A stretch of 19,671 nucleotides of DNA from Thoreauomyces humboldtii (taxonomy: Eukaryota > Chytridiomycota > Chytridiomycetes > Spizellomycetales > Powellomycetaceae). A program made the translations under genes and the position numbers. Under the pieces are notes generated by a model that did no database searches, had not been told where the DNA came from, and saw nothing but the letters and a program-made list of their open reading frames with translations. The stretch covers positions 1 to 19,671 of the forward strand of contig JADGJA010000403.1 of NCBI GenBank assembly GCA_027596035.1, in the 5' to 3' direction. Of the stretch, positions 1 to 9,677 are shown in pieces. The number at the start of each line of letters is the position of its first letter. Position 1 is the first letter of the stretch.

Positions 1-54
1 TCCCAACCCCTGATCCCCAAGCTCATGCTACCCCCACACGTTCTATTGGCCTAC

Positions 55-944
55 CGGAACGCCTGGAACGCGGTTGCAGTGTCCGGCACCGTGACCACTC
101 TCGAACCCTCGTTTGCCGCGGCGGCGGCCATGTCGTCGAGACCGGGGTCGTGGAAGGCGCGACGGGAGGAAAGAGCGTCGAGTTCCCTGGCGGGCAGTCC
201 GGATATCACCTCCAGGTCGGTCTTGGAGACCAGGTTCGAGTCGGCGACGAAGAAGAGGAGGTCGCTCTGGGTCACCAGGGTCGTGAAGACGCCCTCCGGA
301 GGAGCCGTCGCACCGGGTCCGTCGTTCGGACCGGCCGTTTCGGCCCGGAGCGCTTCGTCGTCGATCACGAGGGCTCGGTGGTACGCTCCTGCCGTGAACA
401 GCTGAAGGAGACTCGACAGCGGCATGGATGAGTTCAGGGACCAAGATTCCTTGCCCTCGCGACTGGCGCCAACTATGTCCTTGACCTTGATGGAGGGGTT
501 TTGAAGAGAGGTCAGGGAGAAGACATGATCGGAGTAGGATGATAGCTCCGCCTTTACCGGCGTGCCGAAGTAAGCTTCCTGATCATCCAAAAGCGACTCC
601 ACGATAGCCTTCAACTTTTCCTCATCCTTTGGCAGCTCCTCATCGAACGCCTTGCGGAACACGGTGAAGGCCAGGATGTCGTAGATGCTGACGATCCCAG
701 TGTACTCCCTGCTTCCCACGTCCTCCAGCGCCCTGTAGGTCGGAACGGCGAGGATGCCTTCGTTTCGGAGAAGTCCCATGACCTCGGACACCTTTGCGTC
801 CTCGGGAACCGCTATGAGGGAACCGACCGCTCCCTCTGTACGTCGTTCACGTCGGTGGGCCAGGAGAGCTGAGATCGGCAGGTTGCTGAGTCGCTCGTAG
901 ATGCCCACCACGGCGTTCTGGAAGGCAGGCCCAGCGAATGACAT
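55..944 (-). CDS. CBS-domain protein, 3' end missing
   Basis: The reading frame starts at the ATG at 944 and runs about 297 codons to a TAG at 51. It looks like a tandem CBS-domain (Bateman) protein, a family that binds adenine nucleotides and regulates enzymes, kinases or channels. CBS-like blocks are visible around residues 40-110 (SLIAVPEDAKVSEVM, later GIVSIYDILAF), around 150-235 (a VKDIV block, then HRALVIDDE and TLVTQSDLLFF), and a third begins near 285 (VVTVPDTATAFQAFR). That last block breaks off mid-motif exactly at a donor-like CG/GTAGGC, so the exon probably ends at 55 in phase 2 and the TAG lies in an intron. Several fungal families with four CBS repeats (AMPK-gamma-like, Sds23-like) would fit; I cannot choose. 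No signal peptide or membrane segment is seen. The start faces the Ytp1 gene across 389 bp. Confidence 0.75.
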
Positions 945-1333
945 TGCGGTGGGAATCGTCTTGCGAAGGAAAGTAGGACACGAGACGAGAAAGGGTGGGC
1001 GGGGAACACGGGATCGACGTTGCGAGCCTTGGTTGTCGAGACCCGCCTCGGGAAGGAATGCGGATAGCGCCGTGAACGAGCTGGGGGCGGTTTGAAGGTT
1101 GTATCGAAGGATGGGCTGGATTTCGCAGGATGGGATGAGGACTGTTTCGTCGACGAAAGCGATGACACTTCACAGTCGTCTTTGTGGCGTTACACGACGA
1201 CGTGACGAGTGTGGCTTGTTCCTTTTGGTGCGACCCCCAGAACCTTGACACGCCCTCGTAGCGTATTTCGACATTTCACCAAGGGCTCTCCTCTCTCCCC
1301 TCGCACAACAGTAACAGCAGGTCACTCGCTCCC
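945..1333. promoter_or_regulatory. Divergent intergenic region, CBS gene / YTP1-like gene
   Basis: These 389 bp separate the two divergent start codons and must hold both promoters and 5' UTRs. I see no convincing TATA box and no conserved coding frame. The right part, just before the YTP1 start, is rich in C and T (ctctcctctctcccctcgc), as expected for a fungal promoter or leader. Confidence 0.5.
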
Positions 1334-2820
1334 ATGCAAACGGTAATATCGCCAAGCTCGTGGGTCAGCACCAGGTCCCTCCTCCTTGCCGCCGTCGTCG
1401 TGGTCCAAGCACCGTCCGTCTTCGCTCACGAGCATTCCACCTCGGAAGCCACCGCAGGCGACATTACGACCGGCGAACCCATCGACTCCATCCTCTACCT
1501 CCACTTCTTTCTCCAATTCCTCGCATGGGGCATCCTCTTCCCGCTCGGCATGGTCTTTGGCCTGGCAAAGTCAAGGTGGCACGTACCCACGCAGACGCTG
1601 GCGACCGTCGTCACAAGTCTAGGATGGATCTTGGGTCACACTCACAAGGGAAGGCAGTATCCCGTGACTGCTCACGGGCGATTCGCCTACGCCGTCGCCA
1701 TCCTCCTCGCATCCCAGGTGTTCCTAGGCGTCTATCTCAAGCTCCACGTCATGGAGGGAACGAGGTTCAGGAGGTGGACCGTGGGTGTCCACGGCATCGT
1801 CGGACGGTTCTGGCCGGTCGTCGGTTGGGTGCAGATCACTCTGGGCGTGGTGGCGGCCCTGGGATTCTGTCGCGGGGAGCATGTCGGACAGTGCGTCGCG
1901 CATCTGCTGATGGGAGGCGCCTTCGTCTTTTACGGCGTGTTCTACGTCTTGATGCTGCGAGTCGGAAGTGTCTGGCTGGCCAAGAAGGGCTGGAGCCAGG
2001 AGTGGATCGATGGCTGGATATTGATGCTGTGGGGCATCGTCAACACGTTCACGGAACACGGAGCCGGGACGCCGTGGAGTCACAAGGACATGCAACACAC
2101 CAGGTGAGTGGGGGGGAGTGTTGAACCTTGGGGAAGGGCGACCTGTTCTCATGATCGTTCCTGCCGTCGTACTCCAGCATGGGAATCGTATGGTGGGCTA
2201 GCGGAGCCCTGTCCCTTTTCCTCTCCCGCAACGGTCGACGGACCGTCATGCCAGGCGTCATCCTGATCTTCACGGGATTCGCCTTCTTCTCGCACGCGCA
2301 GTCGCTCGAACTGTCATCGAAGCTCCACGGAGCCTTTGGCAGCACCATGATGCTTGCCGGCTTGGTGCGCATCATCGAGATATCTTTCGTGTTGAGAGAT
2401 CGGCCGTCCGACCAGACCAACATCCGGTCCTTCCAGCACCTCTGTCCGTACCTGCTGACCGTGTCAGGGACCATGTTCATGACGGTCACCGAGGAGCAGC
2501 TCGGTCTGATCGGATGGGTCGGAGTGGATCACTCGACGTACATCCTCGTGCAGATATCCGTGGCATCGGTCATGTACCTGTGGGCAAACGTGCTCGTCTC
2601 GGCCTGGGAGGGAAGCGGGAGGAACGCGGAGGAGGCCAAAGATTACATCCCCATATCCAGATCGGGGACCGTGGAGTCTTTGCAGCAGCAGGAGGAGGAG
2701 GAGGAGGAGGACGAGAACGAAGACGCGAGGACCGCTTTTGGCAGCCAAGCCGAGTTCGTTGGAGTGTCCATGGAGTCCAAATCCAGGAAACGAGAGTCTG
2801 TAGAACTCGACGAGTACTGA
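1334..2820 (+). CDS. YTP1: Ytp1-like membrane protein (cytochrome b561-like)
   Basis: Two exons, 1334-2103 and 2178-2820, joined across a 74-nt GTGAGT...CAG intron in phase 2, give 470 residues. The junction restores the family motif HKDMQHT-SMGIVWW. Residues 1-31 look like a signal peptide ending VFA, followed by a short lumenal His-containing stretch. Many hydrophobic helices follow. Histidines at about 57, 114, 153 and 190 lie in or beside successive helices, a pattern like the heme ligands of cytochrome b561-type domains. The N half matches the fungal DUF2427 region and the C half the Ytp1 C-terminal domain. The tail is charged and cytosolic-looking, with a short Gln/Glu run coded by CAG/GAG triplets. 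The role of Ytp1 proteins is poorly known; electron transfer across an internal membrane is inference. The ATG at 1334 is chosen because it places the signal peptide at the N terminus. Confidence 0.88.
2683..2709 (+). repeat. Trinucleotide run (CAG)3(GAG)6 in YTP1-like coding region
   Basis: Three CAG codons followed by six GAG codons encode QQQ then six Glu near the C terminus of the Ytp1-like protein. The run lies outside the membrane domain, so length variation between strains would probably be tolerated. Confidence 0.85.
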
Positions 2821-3744
2821 AAGACGCAAGTCGAGTTACTGAAAGTCTCGCAATAGAAATTACAGGGACTCGCAAGGAGACGTCCTTTCTTTTGGTTCAA
2901 AGTCGGCTTCGTCGGTCTATTGGATCAGACATGGCTCTCGACGGTTTGCTTCGTCGTACCTGCTTCCTCGGGCATAGGGTTAGGGCTTGTTGCGGCAAAC
3001 GGTGTCGATCCAAATGTCCAAATGAATGATTACGTTATCACAGGCATGTTGAGGGGGATGTTCTGTCGAAGATTCTTCCCCCTCACCGCTGCGTACTGTA
3101 CCAGTACTTTCTGCTCGCCTCTCACCCTCGGACATGGGGAGGAGACTCGACACTTGTTAGCAGACCATCTTCCATCGAGAACCTCGGAGCCTGGGATGGG
3201 TGTTGATCCTGTATGTCGCGAGCTATCAAGCTGACTTGTGCTTGCCATGTGGGCTATCACGAATGTCCTCGTCGCAACGCCCACGGTCAGGAGCGTCACC
3301 ATGTATCGGACGGACTGCTCACCAAGGGGAACGCAGAGCGAGCGAGCGGGGGAGGTGTTCGGTTGCCTTTTCTGCGCCCCTCGTTCCCGTGCACCTTCCT
3401 TCCCGAGCCCACTCTCCCACTCTATATAACTCTCTCACTCCCTCTCACCTCGGCCCGGTCTTCTCCTCATTGCACTTCCTGCCCCCTTGGGCCATCTCGC
3501 ACCTTTACCCCCATTGTCTAGTGCCCATTGCCAGCGCCTGCAGAATATACTCTTCTCCAGCTACAGTTGCCCTATCGTCTCGCCTTCCTGTCTTCCCTTT
3601 GAAGGTGCCTGCGTCGAAACGTCGGCTTCCTCGTTTAGTCGTCTTTATCGCGAGCTGCCATAGAGCTTGGCCGATAGGCTTTCTCTATTCCAACGAGACT
3701 TTGAGGCACCCCCGCGGGATCGAGAAGCTCCTATCTTGATCAGG
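2821..3744 (+). promoter_or_regulatory. Intergenic region and leader of the ITC1-like gene
   Basis: This 924-bp stretch lies between the YTP1-like stop and the ITC1-like ATG. The first part is the 3' end of the YTP1 transcript. TATATAA at 3423-3429 is a good TATA box. It is followed by a long C/T-rich stretch to about 3620 that looks like a transcript leader, so the 5' UTR would be close to 300 nt. Frames on either strand here (for example 3030-3302 minus and 3200-3739 plus) lack coding character and matching families. No tRNA or repeat is evident. Confidence 0.5.
3423..3429 (+). promoter_or_regulatory. TATA box, ITC1-like gene
   Basis: TATATAA is followed at once by a pyrimidine-rich stretch (ctctctcactccctctc) typical of fungal transcription start regions. 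It lies about 320 bp before the ATG at 3745. Assignment is by sequence and position only. Confidence 0.5.
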
Positions 3745-6700
3745 ATGCCTTGGTTGGACTCGAAGCCTGTTCCGTTCGTGCCGCTTCCTTTGGACTTGGA
3801 CGCGCCTCCGCAACCGCCCGTGCTAGCTGACCTCGGTACCAGTCGGCCCACTCACTCTGCACGCCCGCGAGCCTCCTTTGATCATCATCCACCGTCCACA
3901 CCTCGACCCGATTGCAAGCATCATAATCCGCCCTCCTTACATCTACCCGGCTGCACGCATCATCCTGATGCAAGTCATTCACAACATCCACCATCGCAGG
4001 ATTACCCGGACTGGTACCAACCATCGGCTCCGGTGGCTTCGGATGTGGCCCCGTACTTTGACCCGGTCGATATCAGTGAGTTGGAGCTCGAGGTTTGGCA
4101 GATCAAGACCACGGGCGAGATCTTTACTGACTACGAGTAAGCGTCGGCTGTCTCCTCCTGGAGTTCACTATCTGGAAAAATCGCTAACGAGACTCTTGGA
4201 TCCTGCAGCGAGTACCTAGCCCGAAGTGCTTTCCTGAAGCAGAGACAGTTCACCTGCTCCAAGACCGGAAAGGCCAACCTCACCTACGGCGAGGCTCTCA
4301 TCTCAGAGCAAGAGGCAACAAAACGCGTGGAAGAGTCCTTTCCGGAAGTATGGAGGGTCCCAGCCCTGCAGCGGATCCACTACAGTCTCGAAAACCTCAA
4401 CTCGTTGACCGAAGAGCTGTACGATCACTTTGCGAGCCATCTGTTCCTTCGCGAGTTCATCTACATCAGCGTCGGAGGCGTCCTAGCGCTCGCCCAGATT
4501 CTCGAGGTGATCCCCTCGCAAGATGCTGACGGCAACCCGGTGGAAACAGGCATCACGCCCAACCATGCTGGACCGTTCCCGACCGAAGACAGCGACGCCC
4601 TCTACCGCGTCAATTTGGTGGACAATGAACACCACCTTCTCACTCCTGCCGACCTGGACGGCACGATCGCTGTCGAGTACATCTACCCGGTATCACAGCT
4701 CAAGCGCGACCGTACCATCCTCGCAAAGCAAAACTTCAAAAAGTTCATCAAGGACGTTGCCAAGCGCGACGTCTGGGTCGGAGCTCCCTGGGTCCTCAAA
4801 CCAGAGATCATGAAGAAGTTCGGCATCGCTGATACCATCCCGCTAAAGGTGCAGGCCATCCTGGAAGAGCGTCGTCGGAAGCTCTCCGGCGAGGCGACTC
4901 CGAAAAAGGACAAAGTCAAGAAGGAGAAGGTGAAGAAGGAGAAGGTGAAGAAGGAAAAGGTAAAAAAGGAATCGAAAAAAGCTTCCAAAACCAAGAGCAA
5001 GGAGGAGGAGCCAGCGGAAGACGGAGACGTAGAATCAAAGAAGACTCCACGCAAGGGCAAAGACACGGGTAGCGCTACTTCGTCTCCGCCGCCTAGCAAG
5101 AAGTCAAAGTCGAAGGCAAAGCCAAAGGCGCCAAAGCCTCCGCCGCCCCTCAAGTTCCCCATGGATGACCTTGAAGTACTAGAGCTGGCTCCCCCGCAGT
5201 TCGATCCTGCCGAAGGGCCGGTCCCCGCCGGACCGGACTTTTTGACCGACTTTGGAAGGATTCCTGCCGCCATGGCTAAAGACCTCCTCCAGATAGTCAA
5301 CTTCATCTACGTCTATGCGCGACCACTCCACATATTCCCATTCACATTTCAGAGCTTCGTGAGAGCACTTTCGACGCGATCCGGAGAAGCACCACCACCA
5401 CTTTTGTGCGAGATCTTTGCTGCCCTGCTTCACATCATCTGCGGCGACTACGCCGTTCGAGCCGACGACGCGGAGACGCCGCCAGTCCACCTCGAAACGG
5501 TGCACGCCACATCCGACGACGTGGACCTGGACCCTTACTCGGAGGCCACGCAGGACGCCATGGCCGACTACAGGAAGATGTACGCAGCTTTCACCGACGA
5601 CGAACAGGCCGCGCTCGACCAGTGGTGGAAGTGGGCGCCTGGAAGGTGGAGTCGAGGCGGCGAAGGTGGCGGACCGAAAGGTGCCCCTGACGTGGGAAGA
5701 CTCAAGGCGTGGGAAATCGTGCTGGCGGGCGTGGTACGCGACGTGGCTGACGTTGACGTCCTCGAAGACAAGTGGTCCATCCTCGTTCGGTTGCTGGGAA
5801 AGGAAGCTCCAGCCGATTTTCTGGACGCGGAGGAAGAGGAAATCCAATATTCTGATGCCGGGCAGGAAGACTTCGAAAATGTACCAGACCACGAGGCCGA
5901 GTCCGAAACTCGAGCTGGCTCAATGGACATAGATGAGAGCGAAGATCCTGCACCTCGCAAACGCAAACGTGGGAACCCCGACGATACCACTGACGAAGAC
6001 GACGAATTCTTCCCGGAAGCCGAGGGCTCCACTCCCGTTTCCCGAGGGCTCCGAACCCGTCGCCCCGCATCCTTCCCCATCACCGGCACCCACAGCCGTC
6101 CGACATCCTCATCCCGCTCCTCCCCAGCCACCGCCACGCCTCCCGTTGCCATCAAACCCCGAGGGGTTGCGACAAAGAAGCGAAAGACCAAGAACGCGAA
6201 GCCAAAGCTTGCCTTCGAGCACCTGCAGAAGGTCACCGAATCCGGATTCCTGTCTCGCCTCTCATCTATCGACAGGTTGAATCTGCTGACGTTCCTGGTG
6301 CATCATTGCATCAGCACCAGCGGGCACATCAGGGAGTACGTTGAAGAGGTTTTTGAGAGGACTCTGGAGCTCAGGAAGGAGAGAAGGGAGGGCAACAAAC
6401 AGAGAAAGGACCTCAAAATCGCCAAGGCTGAGATCGAGAAGGCTGAACGACTCGACATGGTTGACATTGACGAGGAAGAAAGCGGAAATCCGGAGGGCAC
6501 AGCAGCGAAGGAAAACGGGCTGAAGGAGGAGAACGGAGCCTCTCATCTTGAGCAAGACGCCTCGGCGGACGAAGAAGGATCTTCCCCGGGATCTGCTGTC
6601 GGTGCCGGAAGAAAACAGAAAGGAGGTTCCTCGTCGCGAAGAAGTAGCAGTCGACGTTCCACCGACGAACTTCACGAAGACGAGTCGGATCAGGAGGATC

Positions 6701-7491
6701 GAACGGATGCAAGCACGCATCACGATGACTCAGCATCGGAAGGAGAATCCTCAACGATCGATCTCAAACCCGTACGAAGATCTCGACGATCCTCGGCCAT
6801 CAGCGCTTCGGCAAATCACACTCCGACCTCTTCCACCACCTCCCGCGTCGCCAAGCTTCAAGCGACTCGAGAACTCGAGCTCCAACGGAAAGCAACCGAC
6901 CGCGCTGCTTCGGAGGCTCAGAGGCAACACGAAAAGGTCGTACGCGATCGAGCCATCGAACGCAAGCGGATCATCGACCGCATCGCCCTCCTCACCGCTC
7001 GAGACAAGGAGATCGACCACCACCTCACCTCCCTCTACTCCGGACTCCGACTGCGACCCATCGGAACGGATCGCTTCCACAATCGATACTGGTACTTTGA
7101 TCCAGCGATGCATCCCGCTCCTCCTCCCGTCCCAAACGACCAAGACGCTCCGGTCACGACCAGCACCCGAGCGTCGTCGGTCCGTCCTCCAGAACCGCCC
7201 ACCACCCATCGGAGACTGTACGTGGAACGCACGGGCCTGGATCCTTCGGGCGGCATCGACAGGGAGGAAAGGGACGTGATCGCTCAGGGACTCACGGACG
7301 GGAGTTGGAGTTACATCGATCGACCCGAGGAGCTGGAGACCCTTCTGGTCGCGTTGGATCGACGAGGCGAGAGGGAGCTCGCCCTCGCCGAGGCACTGGA
7401 GAAGTGCGTCAAGGATGTCTGGGCCGAGGAGTACGATGCCGAGGTCCATGATCCGGTTCCGTATGTCAATTGGTGGGGTGTGATGAGATGA
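3745..7491 (+). CDS. ITC1: Itc1-like ISWI complex subunit (WAC, DDT, WHIM)
   Basis: Two exons, 3745-4136 and 4209-7491 (72-nt GTAAGC...CAG intron with a GCTAACG branch site), give 1224 residues. Itc1/ACF1-type proteins bind DNA and the Isw2/ISWI ATPase to space nucleosomes in the nucleus. The N terminus MPWLDSKPV fits the family start, so ATG 3745 is preferred; the frame extends upstream only with non-ATG codons. A WAC domain spans about 115-225 (VWQIKTTGEIFTDYDEYLAR, then FTCSKTGKANLTYGEAL), crossing the intron. Next come a KVKKE repeat, a DDT domain near 465-570 (FPFTFQSFVRAL), a Ser/acidic stretch with NLS-like PRKRKRG and KKRKTKNAK, a WHIM1-like helix region near 800-855, a charged helix near 880-1070, WHIM2 at about 1076-1095 (LRLRPIGTDRFHNRYWYF) and WHIM3 near 1160-1200. 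Odd: about 85 His/Pro-rich residues separate the start motif from the WAC domain. Stop at 7489-7491. Confidence 0.88.
4912..4971 (+). repeat. 15-bp minisatellite coding KVKKE x4
   Basis: Four consecutive 15-bp units (consensus aaggtgaagaaggag) encode KVKKE repeats in the linker between the WAC and DDT domains of the Itc1-like protein. The units differ only at a few, mostly third, positions. The product is a highly basic segment, likely to contact DNA or act as a nuclear signal (inference). Confidence 0.85.
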
Positions 7492-7844
7492 GTGCCGTAC
7501 GCTACGGCCCAGTCGTGTCCAATCTGCCAGAGGCCATGTCATGGCTCCCTGTCTCTTCAGTTTGGGGTCCTGTTCGCTCATCCCTGTGACCAATATATCC
7601 CTTTGCATATGTTTGTATATCATGCTAGCTACTCGTATCCTTCTTTTGTGGCCAAATCAGTATATGCAACCGCGGTGCTATACGAGACGTTCAATTATGG
7701 CCAGGGGAGTAAGCTTCAGATGGTAAAGTACTATCATTGCACTCAAACATGTGAGGGTTGTCTAGCAGCACGAAAGTAGCGCTCTCGAAAGTAGCGCTCT
7801 TCTCGCCTCACTGAAGGCGGCGAATCGACATGGGTCTACAGTGC
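7492..7844. other. Convergent 3' intergenic region, ITC1-like / HtrA
   Basis: The two flanking genes end here from opposite strands, so these 353 bp hold both 3' UTRs. The middle is more AT-rich than its surroundings, with TATA/TATGT-like elements (caatatatccc, tgtatatcatg) of the kind that guide fungal mRNA 3'-end formation. It also holds a 15-bp tandem duplication near the HtrA stop. Short open frames here show no recognisable product. Confidence 0.5.
7771..7800. repeat. Exact 15-bp tandem duplication
   Basis: The unit cgaaagtagcgctct occurs twice head to tail with no mismatch. It lies in non-coding sequence about 45 bp downstream of the HtrA stop codon. The core agcgct is itself palindromic. 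A recent slippage duplication is the simplest reading. Confidence 0.9.
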
Positions 7845-9588
7845 CTATCCATCGAGTTCCTCCGGCTTGACTCCGATCTCCAACTCGAGCGTCTCCCACC
7901 TGGTGCTCCTTCCGTCCCAGTCCATATCGAGGGGCACGTTTCTCCTGACACTGAAGATGGCCTCCTTCATCTCGCTTCCCACGCCAGCGTACAGCTCCCT
8001 CGTGGAATGACACGGCCGCCCGTTGACGGCCACGACCACGTCCCCGTCCATCATGCCGGCGCGAGCGCACGGAGCGTCGGGTAACACGGTCGTGACGAGG
8101 ACGCCGTGGTCCTGATGGATGCTCGGGGGCGTCGCATGGGCGGAACGACCGTGGGAAGGTCTGGAAGGGACCTGATCCCTCAACTGCTGTCTGACGTGAG
8201 CCGAAAGGGACACCATCCTCGCGCCCAGGAACGGTCTGACGACGCGTCCCTGGGTGTTGAGCTGATGGACGAGCTCCATGGCGTTGTCGGCTCGGATGGC
8301 GAAGCTGATGCCTTCGGATTCGGCTCGCGTGGTGTTGATGCCCACAACGTCCCCGTCGAGGTTCAGGAGCGGACCGCCCGAGGATCCCTCGTGGACGACG
8401 CAGTCCGTCTGGATGTATTCGACGGGGTGCGCGTCGGATTGGTGATGCTCCGTGGTGTTGGGTCCCGGTACGCCGAGGTATCCGATCTCGTCGCTTCGTC
8501 GACGGTGCGAGGATACCACGCCGGCGGTGACCGTGTTGTGCAGGCCGAACGGGGAGCCGATCGCGACCACCCAGTCTCCGCGTCGCAGGTCGATATTGGT
8601 GGACATCTGGAGGACTGGCCAGCTGGTCGCAGATGCGGTTCCGGAAGTGGTCGGTGGGTCACTTGGGGCCCTCGTACGCGGTGCGATCTTGACAACGGCA
8701 AGGTCGGAAAGTGTGTCAAGTGAGTGAATTCGCCCTGGATAGTGCGCACCGTCAGACGTTGTGACGGTGAGCGTCCCGCCGGGTCCCATGTCCGTGACCA
8801 CATGCTGTGGGATTACGCTATCTGTCAGTTCAACGAGCTGCCATTGTTCCTCGAGTCCCCAAGATGATGCATACGGCATTCGTGAGGATGGACCCATCCG
8901 CATCGATGAAGAAACCGGATCCTGAAGAGATCAAGCTGTTCTTATGCAACAGGGTGGACGTCTCTTCATCGGGACATCATAGGTAAGAAAAAATGACTTC
9001 GGGATGCGTCGACCTTGCGATCAGCCTACCAGTCTCCACAGATATGTTCACGACGGCACCCATGGCCTTCTCCACGGCGTCCGCGATGAATGAATGTTTA
9101 CGATCAGCGGATCCCTTTTCCTCCTTCCGCTTGACGCTTTTGGTCACGGTCCTGGTCCTCGCCGAGAAAGCCTCGTCAAGATCGGACGCGACGCACGCGT
9201 CGTCATCGTCGTCCCCGCTGTCCTCCTCGATCAGAACGGGTCTGGAACGCGGGATGGGACTCCACGTCGAGCTTCCCCACGCCGAGACTTGACCGACGCG
9301 GAAGCTGAGGAGGAGTGATATGACGGCCACGAGGAGCCAGGTGGTTTTGGATGAGGATGTTGATGAGGCAGTGTGGCGTGGGCGCGGTGTGGTCCGTGAC
9401 AGGTGTGCCGAAGACGGGCGTGCGATGGTGCGAAGGAAGGCTTGCTGTTGATGGAATGCCGAATAGTGAGGAGGGCGTAATGAGATGACGGGTGGAGATG
9501 AGGGAGTCAGAGGCGTGCATCGCGATAGCACTTGAAGCAGGCGTTGGCAATCCCGAAGACGCAGCGAGGAAGGTGCTGGGTTGATCAT
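7845..9588 (-). CDS. HtrA-family serine protease, mitochondrial type (HtrA2/Omi-like)
   Basis: Three exons (9588-9030, 8921-8875, 8804-7845; introns of 108 and 70 nt) give 521 residues. HtrA/DegP-family (S1C) proteases degrade damaged proteins as trimers. The catalytic triad is visible: His203 in TNA-HVV, formed only after splicing; Asp236 in SDLAVVKI; Ser344 in EGSSGGPL. The oxyanion region also fits (DWVVAIGSPFGL). A single PDZ domain fills about 390-513 (GMMDGDVVVAVNGRP). Residues 1-80 are Arg/Ser/Pro-rich with few acids, like a mitochondrial presequence, and residues 83-98 form one membrane helix, the layout of human HTRA2 in the intermembrane space. An acidic Asp run follows at about 122-130. 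The loop before EYIQTD is longer than in bacterial DegP. The two-repeat fungal nuclear HtrA (Nma111) is a different, far longer type. Intron 1 joins ISVET-GSGFFID, matching the family. Mitochondrial location is inferred. Confidence 0.9.
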
Positions 9589-9677
9589 CCCGCTCTACAA
9601 GCCAGTATCAGCTAGCCCACACGCAGACAGTTACAGTATGTACGAAAGCTTGAGCGTTGCTGAGATGTCCGGGGTCC
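9589..9677. promoter_or_regulatory. Short divergent spacer, HtrA / PH-FYVE gene
   Basis: Only 89 bp separate the HtrA ATG (minus) from the first usable ATG of the PH-FYVE frame (plus). If both starts are right this is a compact bidirectional promoter. If the PH-FYVE protein starts at 9960, the spacer becomes 371 bp, with a C/T-rich leader. No TATA box is clear. Confidence 0.4.

Noticed and set aside
51..53. TAG as the true end of the CBS-domain protein
   Set aside because: It falls in the middle of a CBS motif and directly after a donor-like GTAGGC site, so an intron is more likely.
3030..3302. Minus-strand frame of 90 codons in the ITC1-like promoter region
   Set aside because: No recognisable motif, no coding-like codon bias, and it overlaps the upstream region of a clear gene.
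3667..3744. Upstream extension of the ITC1-like frame
   Set aside because: It has no ATG and precedes the family-typical start MPWLDSKPV at 3745.
4683..5892. Long minus-strand frames opposite the ITC1-like gene
   Set aside because: They are antisense shadows of a GC-rich coding region; the plus strand carries the recognisable domains.
8106..8723. Plus-strand frame of 205 codons across the HtrA gene
   Set aside because: Antisense to the catalytic domain of the protease; no family features.
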